From Dictyophora rubrovolvata (taxonomy: Eukaryota; Basidiomycota; Agaricomycetes; Phallales; Phallaceae): 64,000 bases of DNA. The position numbers and the translations under genes are program-made. Under the pieces are notes generated by a model. That model was given only the letters and a program-made list of their open reading frames with translations, had not been told where the DNA came from and did no database searches. Position 1 is the stretch's first letter, and every line of letters starts with the position of its first letter. Positions 34,241-47,494 of this stretch are shown here, in pieces. The stretch spans positions 186,001-250,000 of the forward strand of contig CP114118.1 in assembly GCA_029959195.1 (NCBI GenBank), written 5' to 3'.

Positions 34241-35522
34241 AGCGAGAAACACGAAGCGGGCAACCTTGGGACGGGCGGGGAAATCTAAATTATGAGCATT
34301 TGTATGGAGCCCGGGATTGCCACGCCGCAAAAAGAACCCTTTTTAAGGGGCTCTACTATCATGTATTAATATTTTCAGGTCGGCATCGTCCTTTTCTCGG
34401 AAGACAGGCTATAACAAACCATGAGCGAAAATTCGCCTTTTCAGGATCTTCATAGATTGGGGTAAAAAAAAGTCCTATCGGCGTACACATTTACATAGAA
34501 ATGTGTCACCTTCGTGTACATTTTTTTCTTGGTAGGAATGTCTGGATGAACAGTCAGTCGTTACATGTTCAAAAATGGTTTTCCCTCGATAAGGGACGTC
34601 ATTGAAAGAAGCCACTGATAATTTATCTGCACCACATCCCTGGGCTTCAGGTCTGGTTGCCCTCAGGAACTTAGGGAAATTGCGCGATATTGATACTGCA
34701 GCAGAATGATCGGGGTATGATATTGAACTGGCACGCGGGTGACCACTGACATACATACATTATGTATGAGATAACGATGCTTGCCCCTGTTTCCCTTGCG
34801 AGAGGAAATGAACATTTGACGGGACTTAAACACAACCCTGGATATCACGTTACGATCAGCACTATGTATCATAAAGACGCTTACAAGGATACTAAAATGG
34901 AGGGTATTTCGCAGCGTTGGCTAAAAGTCGGCTCTCTTGACTGTCTTTCCAGGGTTGGGAGAAAACGACACTGAATAGGTGAATGTGTTTTTCAGATGCT
35001 CAAATACCATCTCAGATACCCCAGTAATATTGAATATTGAGCACTGATCGAGATCGATCGAAGGTCGCCAATCTAAAGAGCTCGTTCCGAGCTGTAATAG
35101 ATAGATAACGACACAATTAGTACGTAGAAAGCCGGAAAAACTCTAGTTTTTCCAGAGCAAAAAGACTGTCTTAGACTTACTCAAACGCTATCAATTTGCG
35201 AAGCAAGCTCTTGGGAAAATCCGAACCAAACAGGAAGACTCGGATTTCAACGAGATTCAATGTTGAAACTGAGCTTGAAAATGTTTGATTACTAAGTGAT
35301 CGTGTGTGAGTTTGGTCAGTGTAAGCGAAATTGCCCATGATATGACCAGTCGCTAAGGGACACTAGATTGCATATGCAAAATTTGAAAAACAGATCGTTT
35401 ACACAAACGTTCACCTGGTACTCGCCTGTATGTACTTTGTATGTACTCGGACCTTTGACAGAAGATAACTTTAAATTTAACGCAGCACTGGAAATCGGAA
35501 ACGAAGATATGTATACATAAAA
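34241..35522. other. Gene-free stretch
   Basis: This is the spacer between OPT and GH31, holding the OPT promoter and the GH31 3' region. Short ORFs at 34475-34974 have no support. Confidence 0.45.
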
Positions 35523-38500
35523 TCAACTCCACGTGAGCCTAATACTAGCCCGGCTCAAACCGATATTAAGTCCTTCCCCATTCTGATCTCCGATAACCAG
35601 TCTCTCCTTATCGCTTTCATAGGTCCATGCATCCCCTTGCAATGGCACCTCATCAACGCGAATCATCGAAGGACGAGAGGGCACGCCGAGGACCGTCACC
35701 TGATTCAACGTCTGCCCAATGTCAAATGACCCCTCATCCCGCTGAATAAGAACGCTCTGATTTTCAGCTCTGAATGTCAACGTCACATTTGGAGTAGGTG
35801 GAAGACTGATTCCATCGTCAATGTAGGCATTTCCAAACGCGGACCCCGAAGAATCGAGTGAGATGAGCAACGAATACGGTCCTGCTTTGGTTTCCGTGGT
35901 TGTATATGCAGGTGACGCGTGTAAAAGCAATGCGGCACCTGAGCGTATATGAACTGGTATGTGACCTAGTGGAGCTGGAAGAGTTACGTTGCTTCCATTG
36001 GACGTGTTCACCGCATCATGAGTCCACCAGTCCCTCCAAACCGTTTTACCTTGGCCGGGGAATGCGCCTAAGTCAATCAGGGTTCATACCGTCAAAGCGA
36101 AGTCAATTCATTGAGTTAAAGTGGAACCATTACCTTGCACGCTCGACACGTTAGGTTCTAACACTGGTGTAACGAGAATATCTCGACCAATCATGAACTG
36201 TCTATCGAGGTTGAACAATTCTGGTTCCTCCGGGAACTCCCAGAATAACGGTCGCACAGGAGGTGCACCGAACCGCGACGCATTTGCAAAGAGCGTATAC
36301 TGAAAGAATTGTGATTATCAACCATGATAACGATGTAAAACAGTTTTCATAATTACCCAGTAGGGCAACATAGCGTATCGTGCAGCAATAGCCGTCCGTG
36401 ATGCATTGGCTACACTGTCCCATCTATAAGGCTCTTGTGAGATCGCACCACGTTCATTGTGGTTCCTATAGAATGGATGAAAAGCAGAAAGCTATAACGT
36501 CATAAAAAAAGTCAGCATCACGGCTGAAAGTAAATTTGACAGATAGGAAAATGAATATCGATTTTGGATATTGTCACCGAATCATCTCAACGTCCCGAAC
36601 AATGGAAAAAATCATCTACTCACCATCATCCACCTTCCAAGTAACTCTTCGTCTGTATTACCATTGAATCCACCAGTGTCAGCCCCTACCATTGGTATTT
36701 GGAAGAGTTGGAACTGCAGTACGCCCTGAATGGAGTAATACATGTATTGCCATTTACTGAAGTTGTCTCCGAGCTGGAGTGCAATCAAAAATCAAAACTA
36801 GCCTAGCTCGCCTGCCAAAAAGGAAAAATGCGTCTTCTACTTACCCAATGCCCAGTCCATTTTCCCGACGATGGGAAAGTCGACCGACTGATAAGAAAAG
36901 GACGTTGACCAGGATGAATAGACAAGAGGGCATTATGTGTAGCCTGGTAGAAGGATGAATAAAGTATCGGTGTATAATAATCCAGCTTTATAAGATTTTT
37001 ACCTTTTCTTCCATCATACCCCACATATTATGCACATCAAGTTCCACATATCCGGTATGATGTGTAGCATTCGTCGCAAGAGTATTAATAGAAAGCGGTC
37101 CATCCCCATTATGAATAGCATAAGGAGGGACATTGATGAGAGGTTCATTCACCGTGTTGAGCAGAAGCGCAGCACCAAGTTTTGATCCGTCTCTTGTCGT
37201 GGAAGATAAATCCCGTTTAACCACGCGTTTGTCGCCTTGCTCAATTGAGTGACGAGCGAGCGACTCCCGTTCGTTGACATATTCTCTCGCGATGATATCT
37301 GAAACGACGGAGCTTGAAGTAGATCCCGCGCCGTAGGTTAATGTTCCGTTGACGGTTATATTTCCGCTTGGGCCAGATATAGTGGAGTTATAGCTGGCAC
37401 GAAGAGTAACGACACAGACGGAAAGAAATTAGAATGTGATTAGGTCTTGAGTTGAAGCAATGGCTCACCCTTCAGGATAGTCTGTAACTGGATTACCAGG
37501 ATCGCCAGGCAAAACGCGGAACGGAACCGGAGTGGTACTTATGTTAATACCAGATCCACTATTCAAATAATCACACGCAAGAGAGCCAGGTCAATTACGA
37601 AAAATCATGCCAATAGTTTTAATAAACTTACCACGATCCATCGCAGAACGAGCTGATTTCCTATTCCGTAGTAAAATTAATCACATTGACGATCGTCACC
37701 GCGAAAGACAAAGACTTACATTCATGTCTAACCAGATTCCGGAGAACATAACACCGCTATCACTCCAATTCTTCAAAGCTTCTTTCCAAACACTCTCTGC
37801 ATTAGGAGCGAACCAATCAGGAAAAACCTATTTTTGTACATATCTCATTTTTTCAGTTCAAAGACATTAATCATAAAATTTGACATACGGTGTACCCAGG
37901 CCATACTTGTCCTATGTATTGCGAGCCGTCCGGATTTTTGATCCAAACATCCCTGTAAGAAAAGTTTCGAAACGTGTAAATGAAACGGATGACAGGTGCT
38001 CACAGCTCAACACCTTTAGTATAAGGATCGTACTATGAGAGCAATCAAAAGATGTACTATCAGGAAAAAACAAGGAATTACGAACGATATCAGTGTTATT
38101 GACTTGGTGAGCAACAGCCGCGTCAACAATAGGTATATCTAAAAGAGGAATCCGATCAATAACAAATCTTAAACGAGAAAAAAATAATCAAGTACAGTGC
38201 TGATTGTTCGCATGCTATAAGTACGTTAATAGGTTGAGATTCCGTTGGAAAAGCTTATTATTGTGGACGTACCAACTCGTCAATGAACTCTTTTACTTGA
38301 GTAATCGGGAAGCTAATGGGATCCGTGGTGAAATCGCGGATAGCATGATAAAGATCAATATCATTCCACATTACTAAAAACGGCAATCAAAATGGAGGAA
38401 AGGAAAGGAAAGCTGCACGGTTCACATACCTTCTAACGGAACATTAGCCTCGCGCATCATCTCGACTTGAAGTTTCGTATCACTGATATTAGGGTATCCC

Positions 38501-40192
38501 CATCTAGGGTGAACGGTCGTTAACCAGGCAGAATCAAATACAGGGGGTAACTACAGCAGTAGAGTCTTACCGGCATAGATGGAACCCAAAGGCCCAGTAT
38601 GGTATCCACAAGGATGTCCCAACAACCTCGGAATATTGCTCAGCAACTTTCTGAGGAGTCGGACCAGAGAAGAAATAAAAGTCGAGGGTACCGCCTAAGA
38701 AACGATACTCTATCAACGACTTGGGTGTCGAGTTATCCTGGGATTGAGGTGTTTGGAGAAGAATGTCGGCGCCGTTTGAGCTATTGAAGAGAATGAGTTT
38801 TTAATGTAAAGCAAATGGTTGAAAAAGATATGGCTATTGCCTACTTTAGTATGAATACACCATGGCTTGAGGATGTCTCTGTTTTGGCATCGAAACGGTG
38901 TTCAAGGTATATGGGATGGGAACCATACCTAGCGAAGGAGGTTGGTATTGATATTACAAAAGTCAACATAAAAACATACATATTTTCATCTACAGGATCC
39001 GCGACATCACGAGCCCATGTTGTCTGGACGGTGCCCGACCCACCATTAGCTCCAACGTCTCTCCTAATCCCGCTACTGGCGATAACTTCACCCAACCCAT
39101 AAACATTGGCATTATAGGGCAATGCAGAAGCCAATTGCAAGTATTGATCTTCGAATATGAGTTGGAAGTTATTCAAAGCCGTGGAATTATCTGTTAGTGG
39201 ATGTTGCGCAGGTATAGGGGTTGAGGGAAGTGACGAAACGCGCGTGTCAAAGAGAGGTTCGCCGTCGCTATCGTCTCGTCTCGTAATCCAAAACGCAAAC
39301 GGATTGGGTGTATAGTTAAAAACCAAATCTGAAGTGTTCTCGAAAGATTGTGAGGGAGGAGATGGGCGAGAAATAATGGATTCAGGTATTTGGAATTGTG
39401 TTTGTTGGGTGTCGTATATATGGACGTGTAACCTGGCAGCGCAGCAAATCAGAAGCTGAGTGAAGTGCAGCGTAACACAAGATGTACCTTGTGTCTGTTT
39501 CATGAGTTACTTCAATAGTTAAATCTTTGGTATCGACGCCGAACGCGTTGCATTCGTCTCCAGCTAGTTGTAGGCGTGCGCTCAAACCCATAGTAGATTC
39601 AACCAGGTCCGTCAAAGTATATCCTGGACACGTCATTCCCTTTGAGTCAATCAAACGCACGCACAGGATGAAATAACACACCAGGGCACTTGGAGACATC
39701 CCCCGAAAAGGTCCTGACGTTGCTACCATCGCTATTACTGGAGAGCGTAAATCCTTTCACGAGGTTTTGAGATATTTGAGACACCGAGAAGCTGAACTGG
39801 CTCCCTAGCATCAACAAGAGGGCGGTAATTGCAGCCGTAAGCATTATGGAAAATACAGCTTTGACAGAACAGAATTCTGGCTGTATTTGGTTTTTGGTTG
39901 TTTAATTGCACAGGGTGCTGGAGACAAGGATAACTGTTTAACTTACTGACTTTACCAAATCACCACGCCAGCGATGAGACGTTGACTCAACCACCTGAGG
40001 CGCTCTTAAATCACCACGAGGTCCATTTAAATGAGGGTTTGAATCATGAATTACGTCTAAACCCTTGAACTTATTTTCTCCGTTGGCTGTAGGGGTGCAA
40101 ATGGGATCATCGCGTGACTGGTCCTCGAGGCGGACGCTATTACCGCTAGACTCTAGATCGGATGACCATGACGTCGATAGGCGTGGCCACAT
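35523..40192 (-). CDS. GH31 alpha-glucosidase, possibly type II membrane-anchored
   Basis: This is a glycoside hydrolase family 31 alpha-glucosidase that releases glucose from the non-reducing ends of malto-oligosaccharides. Many exons run from 40192 or 39844 to 35523. The N-terminal GH31 region includes [20 protein letters not shown] and [15 protein letters not shown]. The catalytic nucleophile motif is GIWLDMN, intron, [10 protein letters not shown] (near 37740-37640). The acid/base region is [14 protein letters not shown], intron, LGDNFSKW (near 36900-36770). The C-terminal beta domain includes [14 protein letters not shown]. If translation starts at 39844, [20 protein letters not shown] is a signal peptide. 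An upstream 85-codon exon from 40192 splices in frame (GDLVKS, intron of about 66 nt, [12 protein letters not shown]), which would put an 80-residue polar tail before that hydrophobic segment and make a signal anchor. A 733-bp copy of part of this gene lies at 56489-57221. Confidence 0.88.
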
Positions 40193-41062
40193 GTGTTAGA
40201 GAAGTATATCTATAAAAAAGAACGTTTGCGCATGAGTTGGTGTGGATCCAAGTTGAAAGACGCTACTTCCGTTCCCCCATTTTTTTGGGTTATGATGTAT
40301 AGCAAGCGCGTGGCATCGCCTTCGTTACAAATGTCAAGAAAGACCAATACAAAACGAGGCTAATGAGACAAGCCAATCATATAATGTTTGTTGGGCTGGC
40401 TGGCAAAGGCGAAGAATGTGATTTGATTTTCGGTGACAGTCGCTTGTTACCGGCCGGCCGCGCGCGCGCGCTCAGTAAAAACGGGAATCAAAAATTTGTC
40501 AGCGGAACTGGGAGTGTCTTAAATGAGCCGTGTTTTTTACGCGGGTTCAGTAGGGTTTTTAGTCGATTAGCCTCGGAACCAGCCCATGTATTATGTCACC
40601 TGCCCATTTAGGACCATTTAGGACAGTAGGAGGTGCCGAGGCGGCACCAATGTCCTGTAGAGCATGGTGAGCACTAGAGACACTCACAGTTCTTTCATGC
40701 ACCATCATCATCTCACTAGATAGTTTTCACATTCACTCACATTAGTTATCATCTGTAGATACTAAGTTGTCACTATCTGGTGTCGACCTAATATACTGCA
40801 ATGATCTCTAAGATGGAAAGATGATTTAATTCGAATGAAAAATGAGGATTAAATACAAAAGGTCTGAGGACCACAATGTAAGCTAAGGACATAATGGAAG
40901 GACTAAAAATGAGGACAAGAAAGGAGTGTCCGTACGGACAAATGAACGATGAGGACAAAGAACCTAAATATACTCTAAACAGGTGCTAGAGACCTCGTGT
41001 AGGGAGCTGCGCTCCCTTACACATCCATCTTTTGCTTTTCTCTACCTTTCCTCCTTAATAAT
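40193..41062. other. Gene-free stretch at edge of retroelement nest
   Basis: It contains a CCGGCCGGCCGCGCGCGCGC tract at about 40450-40470, a perfect palindrome GTCCGTACGGAC near 40929 and a hairpin (GTGTAGGGAGC / GCTCCCTTACAC) near 41000-41025. No gene. Confidence 0.4.
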
Positions 41063-41409
41063 ATGATTACCACTTCGAAAGAGCCCAATATGGTCAATAT
41101 TCTGTCTGAAGGTATGTATAGCGCTCACAGAGCGCACCCAGTTGATATGATGATACCATCCATTCCTCGTCTGACTAATGACACCCCAGCACCCAATGCA
41201 CCAAACCCTAGCCCAGAGCCAGAAACCAATGCCCCATCTGGCCTAGGGCCTACACAATCTCTAACTACATCCATGGTTCACCCAATTCTGACAACTGGAG
41301 GTGTCAGCTGCCAACAATTGTTTTCGACGAATGGCCTACCTGAGGTCCTTCGTCTCATCTCTGGTATATCCAGCAAGGAGAGCAGTAAATTCATTCTCCC
41401 CCCTGCTAT

Positions 41410-41816
41410 TGTCAGGGTACGCTAGTGTCATCCCCTTTCTTTTCTTCCATTTATCTTCAGCTCCTGTCTATTTTATTCATTTCCACATTTCTCATATTTT
41501 ATCCCATCTCTTGTTCTCCCCTTTCCTTCTGTATTCCCATTCTTCTCTTCAACGGGCACTGAGCGCCTGTTCCCATCAGAGCCATGGCCTAGGCCCCAGC
41601 TAAAAGTCTGGGACCGGTGCATATCCGCACCCAGTCCATGAACCGAGGGCCGCATACGACCTTCACTGTTTTTCATAGTATATAGTTAGTAGCCCTAGAG
41701 GAGGGATCCCTAAGTTTGTTCTCTTAGAATCCCCTCCCTCTAGGTAAGTTAGTATTTTTCCAAAATATATTTTTCTTAGGATCCCCTCCCTCTAGTCTGA
41801 GTGAGTAGCCCTGACA
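41410..41816 (+). repeat. Solo LTR of the Gypsy family, TSD GCTAT
   Basis: This 407-bp sequence begins TGTCAGGGTACGCTAG and ends AGTAGCCCTGACA. It is homologous along its length to the 406-bp LTRs at 44511 and 53649. It is flanked by perfect 5-bp duplications GCTAT (41405-41409 and 41817-41821), so it is a solo LTR left by LTR-LTR recombination. It interrupts the gag-like remnant. Confidence 0.9.
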
Positions 41817-43252
41817 GCTATCCCGGGTTTTCTAGTGGGTGTGACACAAACCAGTGAGTCTAACTTCTTGTTTAGCAGACTTCCTATTGGGGGAGCCACC
41901 TATAGTGTGATTGTTGCCTAAGATCAGAGTGACAGGCTAGTGAGCCCATTTCTTTTGAAGGACAGTGGTCCTCCAACCACCACACCCCGTCATTCCCTCT
42001 TTCCTCAGTTGAGGAAGGGGGAGAGGGATAAGGTTTAAGCAGCGTAGTGGCACCAATCCTATTATCCAGTTCTTAATCATGTGCTTCTGAGTGTAGAATA
42101 TGTGATCAGAGCTAACTGTCATTATTTACGGTTGTCTCTCAGAAACTCAGAGAGTAATTACACAAGTGGCATTTCATCAAATACTCTAAGTTGGTTCCCG
42201 ATGGGAACTGTGTACTCGAAGAGAATGATCAGGACTTCGTGATCAATGTGGCAGGTAGCATAACTGAAAAAGCCTCTGACATATCCAAAGAATATAACAT
42301 CAGCCCGATAGACTGGATCAATGTATCCAAGACTGCCATTGAGTGGATCCGTTTTTACCATGGGGAGGAAAGGGCCAAGGCTCTACAAGTGCACTATGAA
42401 TTCATTGCAGCTACAGGGCAAGTGCATGAGTAGTGTGTAGTATTGGAGTATGATGTCTAGCAATGCAAAGCAGCAGCAGTGAACCACAGCCATGACTTAG
42501 CAATGGCAGATAGATTAGTACTAAGTGAGATTATAAATAAGACAATTATTGCAATGGCATCCTCAGTAGCCCTGCCTCGCACACCATCCAAATACAAAGC
42601 AGGCGATGCTGGAACTACCCCAGACAGGCCTAAACATGCTTGGTCTAAAAAGATTCATTGTTTTTGTTGTGACAGATTTGATCACTTATCAGCATGATGC
42701 CGAGCAGAGAAGACCATCGCCAGCAAAATTCCCTTTCGTCTCACCTCCTCTCTGTCAAGGTCCGAATCAATTGATGATCAAGTTCAACAATTCTGTTCGA
42801 GAACAATATTGGATTGAGGAACTTGGCTTCAACTTATGTGTTGTGCCTGCTCCAATAGGTCTGAAATGTTCCTTGATTTGGTTCGATAATGAATGAGCAC
42901 TCATGTGACTGATACTAAGAAGTATGAAGTCAAAATCAAGATCGAGAAAGACTTTAGATATGAGATGAAGTAAAGTCAAGAAATAAGGATAATATTAAAT
43001 CAAACCAAAGTTTGATTTCAAGATGACTCTACTTGGTATTTACAATGAGTTTAAATACATCGAAGTGAGTCAGGGTCAAGAACAAAGAAACTACTTTCTA
43101 GGAAAGAGTTTCTGCTTACATAATTGGAACTCATGCCAAACATGAGGCATCAGATAGAAACGAATGGAAACAAGGAGAAACATGGCTATATGGACGTGTG
43201 AAAGAATCTATCTATAGTATCAGGATCTAGACAAAGTCTAGATCATGGTGTT

Positions 43253-43536
43253 TGTCACAGTATGCTAGCGACACTTTCTGTTTTCCCGTTTTCCCATTCT
43301 CCCATATTCATACTCTTTCTGTGTTTATTCCACCTTTTCTCACTTTCTCATATTCCTGACTATTTCTCGTTTTTAACTCATTCTCGTTTTTGTTCTTTAT
43401 CACTGCAGATTCCATGGGGATCAACCAAGTACCTGTACTTGTAGATATATAGTCGTTTTCCCTAGAGGAGGATCCCTAAGCTTTTTCTCTTAGGTTTTCC
43501 CTCCTCTAGGTGTGTGCCCTGAGTTGCCCTAACAGA
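43253..43536 (+). repeat. Diverged, shortened LTR of the same family
   Basis: It begins TGTCACAGTATGCTAGCGAC and ends TTGCCCTAACA, and contains the family hallmark CCCTAGAGGAGGATCCCTAA. It is shorter (284 bp) and more diverged than the other copies. No target duplication is clear. The AT-rich stretch before it (about 42900-43250) resembles in style the insertion at 46632. Confidence 0.6.
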
Positions 43537-43913
43537 CACTCTCCAAAGAATGAACATGCCATCACCTTGCCTGAAGGCAAGTGCCTCTGCACCAACTGGG
43601 CCAGGTTTGGAGGCTGCCGGCTTAGCTCAAACTGCTCCTTTCTCCACACATGCAGCCTCTGCGGTGAGAACAACCATGGCAACTGTAGTTGCCCCATAAC
43701 CAGATCCTAGGTGGGTGGTGACCCCCCTGGATCATGGTAAGGTGTTATGCGCCAGAACGCACGTACGAAGTCTGTCAGGGCTACTCTCTCAGACTAGAGG
43801 GAGGGGATCCTAAGCAAAATATATTCTAGGAATAATACTAACTCACCTAGAGGGAGGGGATCCTAAGAGAACAAACTTAGGGATCCCTCCTCTAGGGCTA
43901 CTAACTATATACT

Positions 43914-44462
43914 TGTCACGCCCTGTAGTCCAAATCCGGACATATCCGAACTCCATACTCTATTCCGTCCCACTCCCCCAACTCCGCACTCTGCGTTCTT
44001 GTCCGTACCCCGTATCACAGAATTTCCTTATGGGGAATTCTGTCCCACGCACTTAGCAACAAGGTACCTAGATTATATTATCATCATCTTGGCTTGCACT
44101 AGTCAATTCCCACTTTCCCTTATTTGTCATTATCCCCATTTACGTAGTTCCGCTCCCTCCTGTATTTAAACCCCAGCTCCCTCAGCTGTGGATCCACAGT
44201 CTGAATATAATCAGTTTAATCAGTTACTCTCTCATCTCTAGTCTGTCTCGTACTTATCGTTCACGTTGTCGGACTTGTATGTACTTGCGTACTTCCTCGT
44301 ATTCCGAAATCGAGGGATATCATAAGCTGGGCGAGTGGGCGCAACATATAAGTTGAAGCCAAGTCCCTCACCCTGTACTTCAGTACTCCGCCTCCTGTCT
44401 GACCCCGTGGTCTGGACTTCTTTGGAACTATCCGGAATAGCTTCAGGCCACCATACGTAACA
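43914..44462 (+). repeat. Solo LTR of a second family, TSD ATACT
   Basis: This 549-bp insertion begins TGTCACGCCCTGTAGTCC and ends CATACGTAACA. It is flanked by perfect 5-bp duplications ATACT (43909-43913 and 44463-44467). It sits inside the inverted LTR. TATA-like and leader-like sequence (GTATTTAAACC near 44162) is typical of an LTR. Confidence 0.88.
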
Positions 44463-46631
44463 ATACTATGAAAAACGGTGAAGGCCACACATGGCCTTCG
44501 GTTCGTGGACTGTCAGGGTACGCTAGCGTCATCCCCTTATTTTTCTACATTTATCTTCGGTTCTGGTCTATTTTATTTATTTCCATATTTCTCGTATTCT
44601 ATCCCATCTCTTGCATTTCCCTCTCCTTCCGTATTCCCATTTTTCCTCCAATGGGTGCTGAGCGCCCGTTCTCATCAGAGCCATGGCCTAGGCCCCAGCT
44701 AAAAGTCCGGGACCAGCGCATATCTGCGCCCAGTCCATGAACCAAAGGCCACGTGTGGCCTTCGCCATTTTTCATAGTATATAGTTAGTAGCCCTAGAGG
44801 AGGGATCCCTAAGTTTGTTCTCTTAGGATCCCCTCCCTCTAGGTGAGTTAGTATTATTCCTAGAATATATTTTGCTTAGGATCCCCTCCCTCTAGCCTGA
44901 GAGAGTAGCCCTGACAGTAGAACAAACTTCTACCCCGGGACCAGTCATTTCTATCAACGTTCACCTTCGGAAAATTGTCCTCGACAACGACTCGTTCCAT
45001 CTCAAGTCCTTCCTTGTGCTCCATCTATAACTTGACCCTTCCCATCCTTCTTACTGTGCACCTAGGCTATTTTTACTATCATGGAACCCAACCAGGCCAC
45101 TCTGAATCTAGAGCAATGTCTCGCGGCTATGGAACAAAATTTCCTTACGTGCAACACTCGACTCGAACAACTCCTATCTCGTCTCAAACCGTTTCTTCAA
45201 CCTCAACTCCCATCTGACTCTCCATCAGAACCCCCAGTAAACCCTCAATCCACCAATGTTCCCCCAGTCCGAGCATCAGCTCCATCTTTCACACGAGATT
45301 CACGAAATTCTCGTAATACCCATCCCGCAGTGCCTCAGTCCTTTGATGGTGATAGAAACAAAGGACGCATGTTCTGGAACTCTGTCCAGATCTATATGAG
45401 CACATGTAGCAAGGATTTCGTGACCGACCAAGAAATGATCATTTGGACACTATTGTATATGAATGATGGCCGCACCCACATTTTTGCTAATAGCCTGCTA
45501 CAGAAGTACCTTGCAGGTATCATTCCTTTCGTGACTTGGGGAGAATTCCGACTCAAGTTCAAAGAGGAATTTCTGCCCTTAACCGAACGCGATGATGCCC
45601 TCAACCTCCTCCTATCTGGCAGATATGCTCAAGGAGGTCGAACTGTAGAGGATTATGTGGACTCCTTCAATGTCCTCATAGAATGTGCTGGCTTCATGGA
45701 TGGCTTCGCCATCACAACGCACTTTTGACAAGGATTAGACCCGACAATTCAGTCCAAGGTCGCTACCATGCAGAGCCGACCCACATATGAAGATTTCGAA
45801 GGCTGGGTCAAGGCTGCGCGTGTTTTTGACCAAGATAGAAGAGCAAACGAAGCCTTCAGTGCCACTCGACGTCACCAACTTCCAACCCTGTCGACTCCTA
45901 ATTCCTTAATGATGGCTCCTATGTCTTGTCCTAGACTGGCACCCTTCCTGCCTCTAAGACCCACTATCCCCCAGTACCAACCACCTCCATTCCCACCTCC
46001 TAGGCCAGTTGCTCCTGGGTTTGCTGCTGCTCCGCCTAGGCCATCGATTCCAGTTCAACCTCCTCAATAACGTCATGACCCAATGGATGTTGATACCACA
46101 TGTTGACGGATGACCGTGGAATCCACTAGATGTTACCATTGTGGACAAGCTGGGCATCTCATGCGTGATTGTCCTCGCACGCATGACATTCATTTCGTGA
46201 ACACAGACGAGATCGACAACCTTGTCGAACTGCTCCTTGCCCAGAAGGACGTTGCAGAAGTGCAGAGTCGTGCAGGGCCTGGACCAACAGAGGAAGAAGA
46301 GACTCCTGCACCAGTAGCAACAGAGGATTTTCAGGAAGGTGACGAGTGAAGGATACACCCTCGTTGCCGACATTCAATAGATTTGACATTTTGTACATAG
46401 ATCGTGAACAAAATGATGATAGTAATTCGAATCCTATTACCCCTGCTGTATCTCCTAAAAACCCCCCTCTCCCTACACCTTCTTCTACACTGCCACCTCC
46501 ACGACTCTCAACTTCGAAGTGGAAGTCACTACCCTCTGAATATCGACTCGCAGCCACTGCCGGTACTCAGAAACTTGAAATCTCAGTAGAGCTCCAGAGT
46601 ACTGACACAGGAGATTTGATCACCAGCAAAG

Positions 46632-47494
46632 TGTTAAGTACCGATTCTCGGGTATCGGCAACGAATGTATAAATGTTAATAATCGTATTTAATGATGATA
46701 CAAACGTCACCGTAATGTCATAGAGTGCAGTCTCAACCTGAGTGGGTTGTACCATGACAGTCCTCTGGACGTTGGCTCTACTTGTCTTGACGTCATTCGG
46801 GATCTTCGAGTTGTTGTAGAATATTGTTGAGCCAAAGCTCTAAGAAGTCTAAAACGATCTGGTAGAATAGATCGTCGACTAGAAAGCAGAAGAACAAGAG
46901 ATGGAAGAAGTAGTGGATCCAACGCCGGAATGGCGTTGTCGCTACGGACAGTTTAGATTTAAAGCGTTTGGAAATGACTGAAGTGCTATTGGGAAATGAA
47001 GACTATATTGAGATATCAAACTAGGTTCAATATTAAGTCTGAAGAGAAGTCTAGCTACAAAGTATAGGAGGCTTTATATACAAGTATGCTAGAGATTTGA
47101 ATCTCAGTTCAAAATAGATAACAAACTTGAGAATGTATATATGTCATAACATTTTGTGAGTATCATGAGTGTATGCAGGGTCGGTTTGCCATGTGGCAAA
47201 CATGAGGCAACAAGAACAAAGGGAAAGCACATACAAAGACCTATGACCGTCATAGATGATCTCATGCACAGTTTGGGACTAGAATATCGACCAAAGGTCT
47301 ATCCGCAGCTTACTGTAAGTCCTAGGAGGACGACGGCGTCTAGGACTTCGTGAAAACGACAATGAAGTCTGATAAGACTTCCGGTCGTAGTGTCTGCGAA
47401 GCGATTGTGATAAGATAACATTTAAATATGATAAGATAAGGGAATATAATAAGGAATCCGTATCGCTAGTGATGTCATGAATCGGATCATGACA
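46632..47494 (+). mobile_element. 863-bp solo-LTR-like insertion, TSD CAAAG
   Basis: It is inserted between the gag and protease regions of the Gypsy element. The sequence begins TGTTAAGTACC and ends GGATCATGACA and is flanked by perfect 5-bp CAAAG duplications (46627-46631 and 47495-47499). The TG...CA ends and lack of coding capacity fit a solo LTR of a third, unrelated family. It is rich in AAGTCT/AGACTT-type motifs, also seen at about 42900-43250. Confidence 0.8.

Larger units (their letters stand above)
41063..43710 (+). mobile_element. Fragmented gag-like retroelement remnant
   Basis: Three separated pieces look like parts of an old gag-type ORF. There is a Pro/Thr-rich N-terminal piece (about 41063-41409), a middle piece at about 42190-42700 ending in a zinc-knuckle-like HCFCCDRFDHLS, and a CCCH/CCHC-like cysteine block at about 43560-43710 (CTNWARFGGC, HTCSLCGENNHG). 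It is broken, with at least two insertions and several other breaks. The family is uncertain: retroelement gag by composition and zinc motifs. It is older than the LTRs inserted into it. Confidence 0.4.

Noticed and set aside
37607-37870. 87-codon plus ORF, repeated at 56682-56945
   Set aside because: It is an antisense shadow of the GH31 gene and appears twice only because that gene fragment is duplicated.
40449-40471. CG-repeat tract as a CpG island or Z-DNA promoter
   Set aside because: Short simple repeat with no adjacent gene start; not informative.
42837-43252. Another solo LTR ending at 43252
   Set aside because: Composition resembles the 863-bp insertion, but ends and target duplication could not be matched (only four of five bases).
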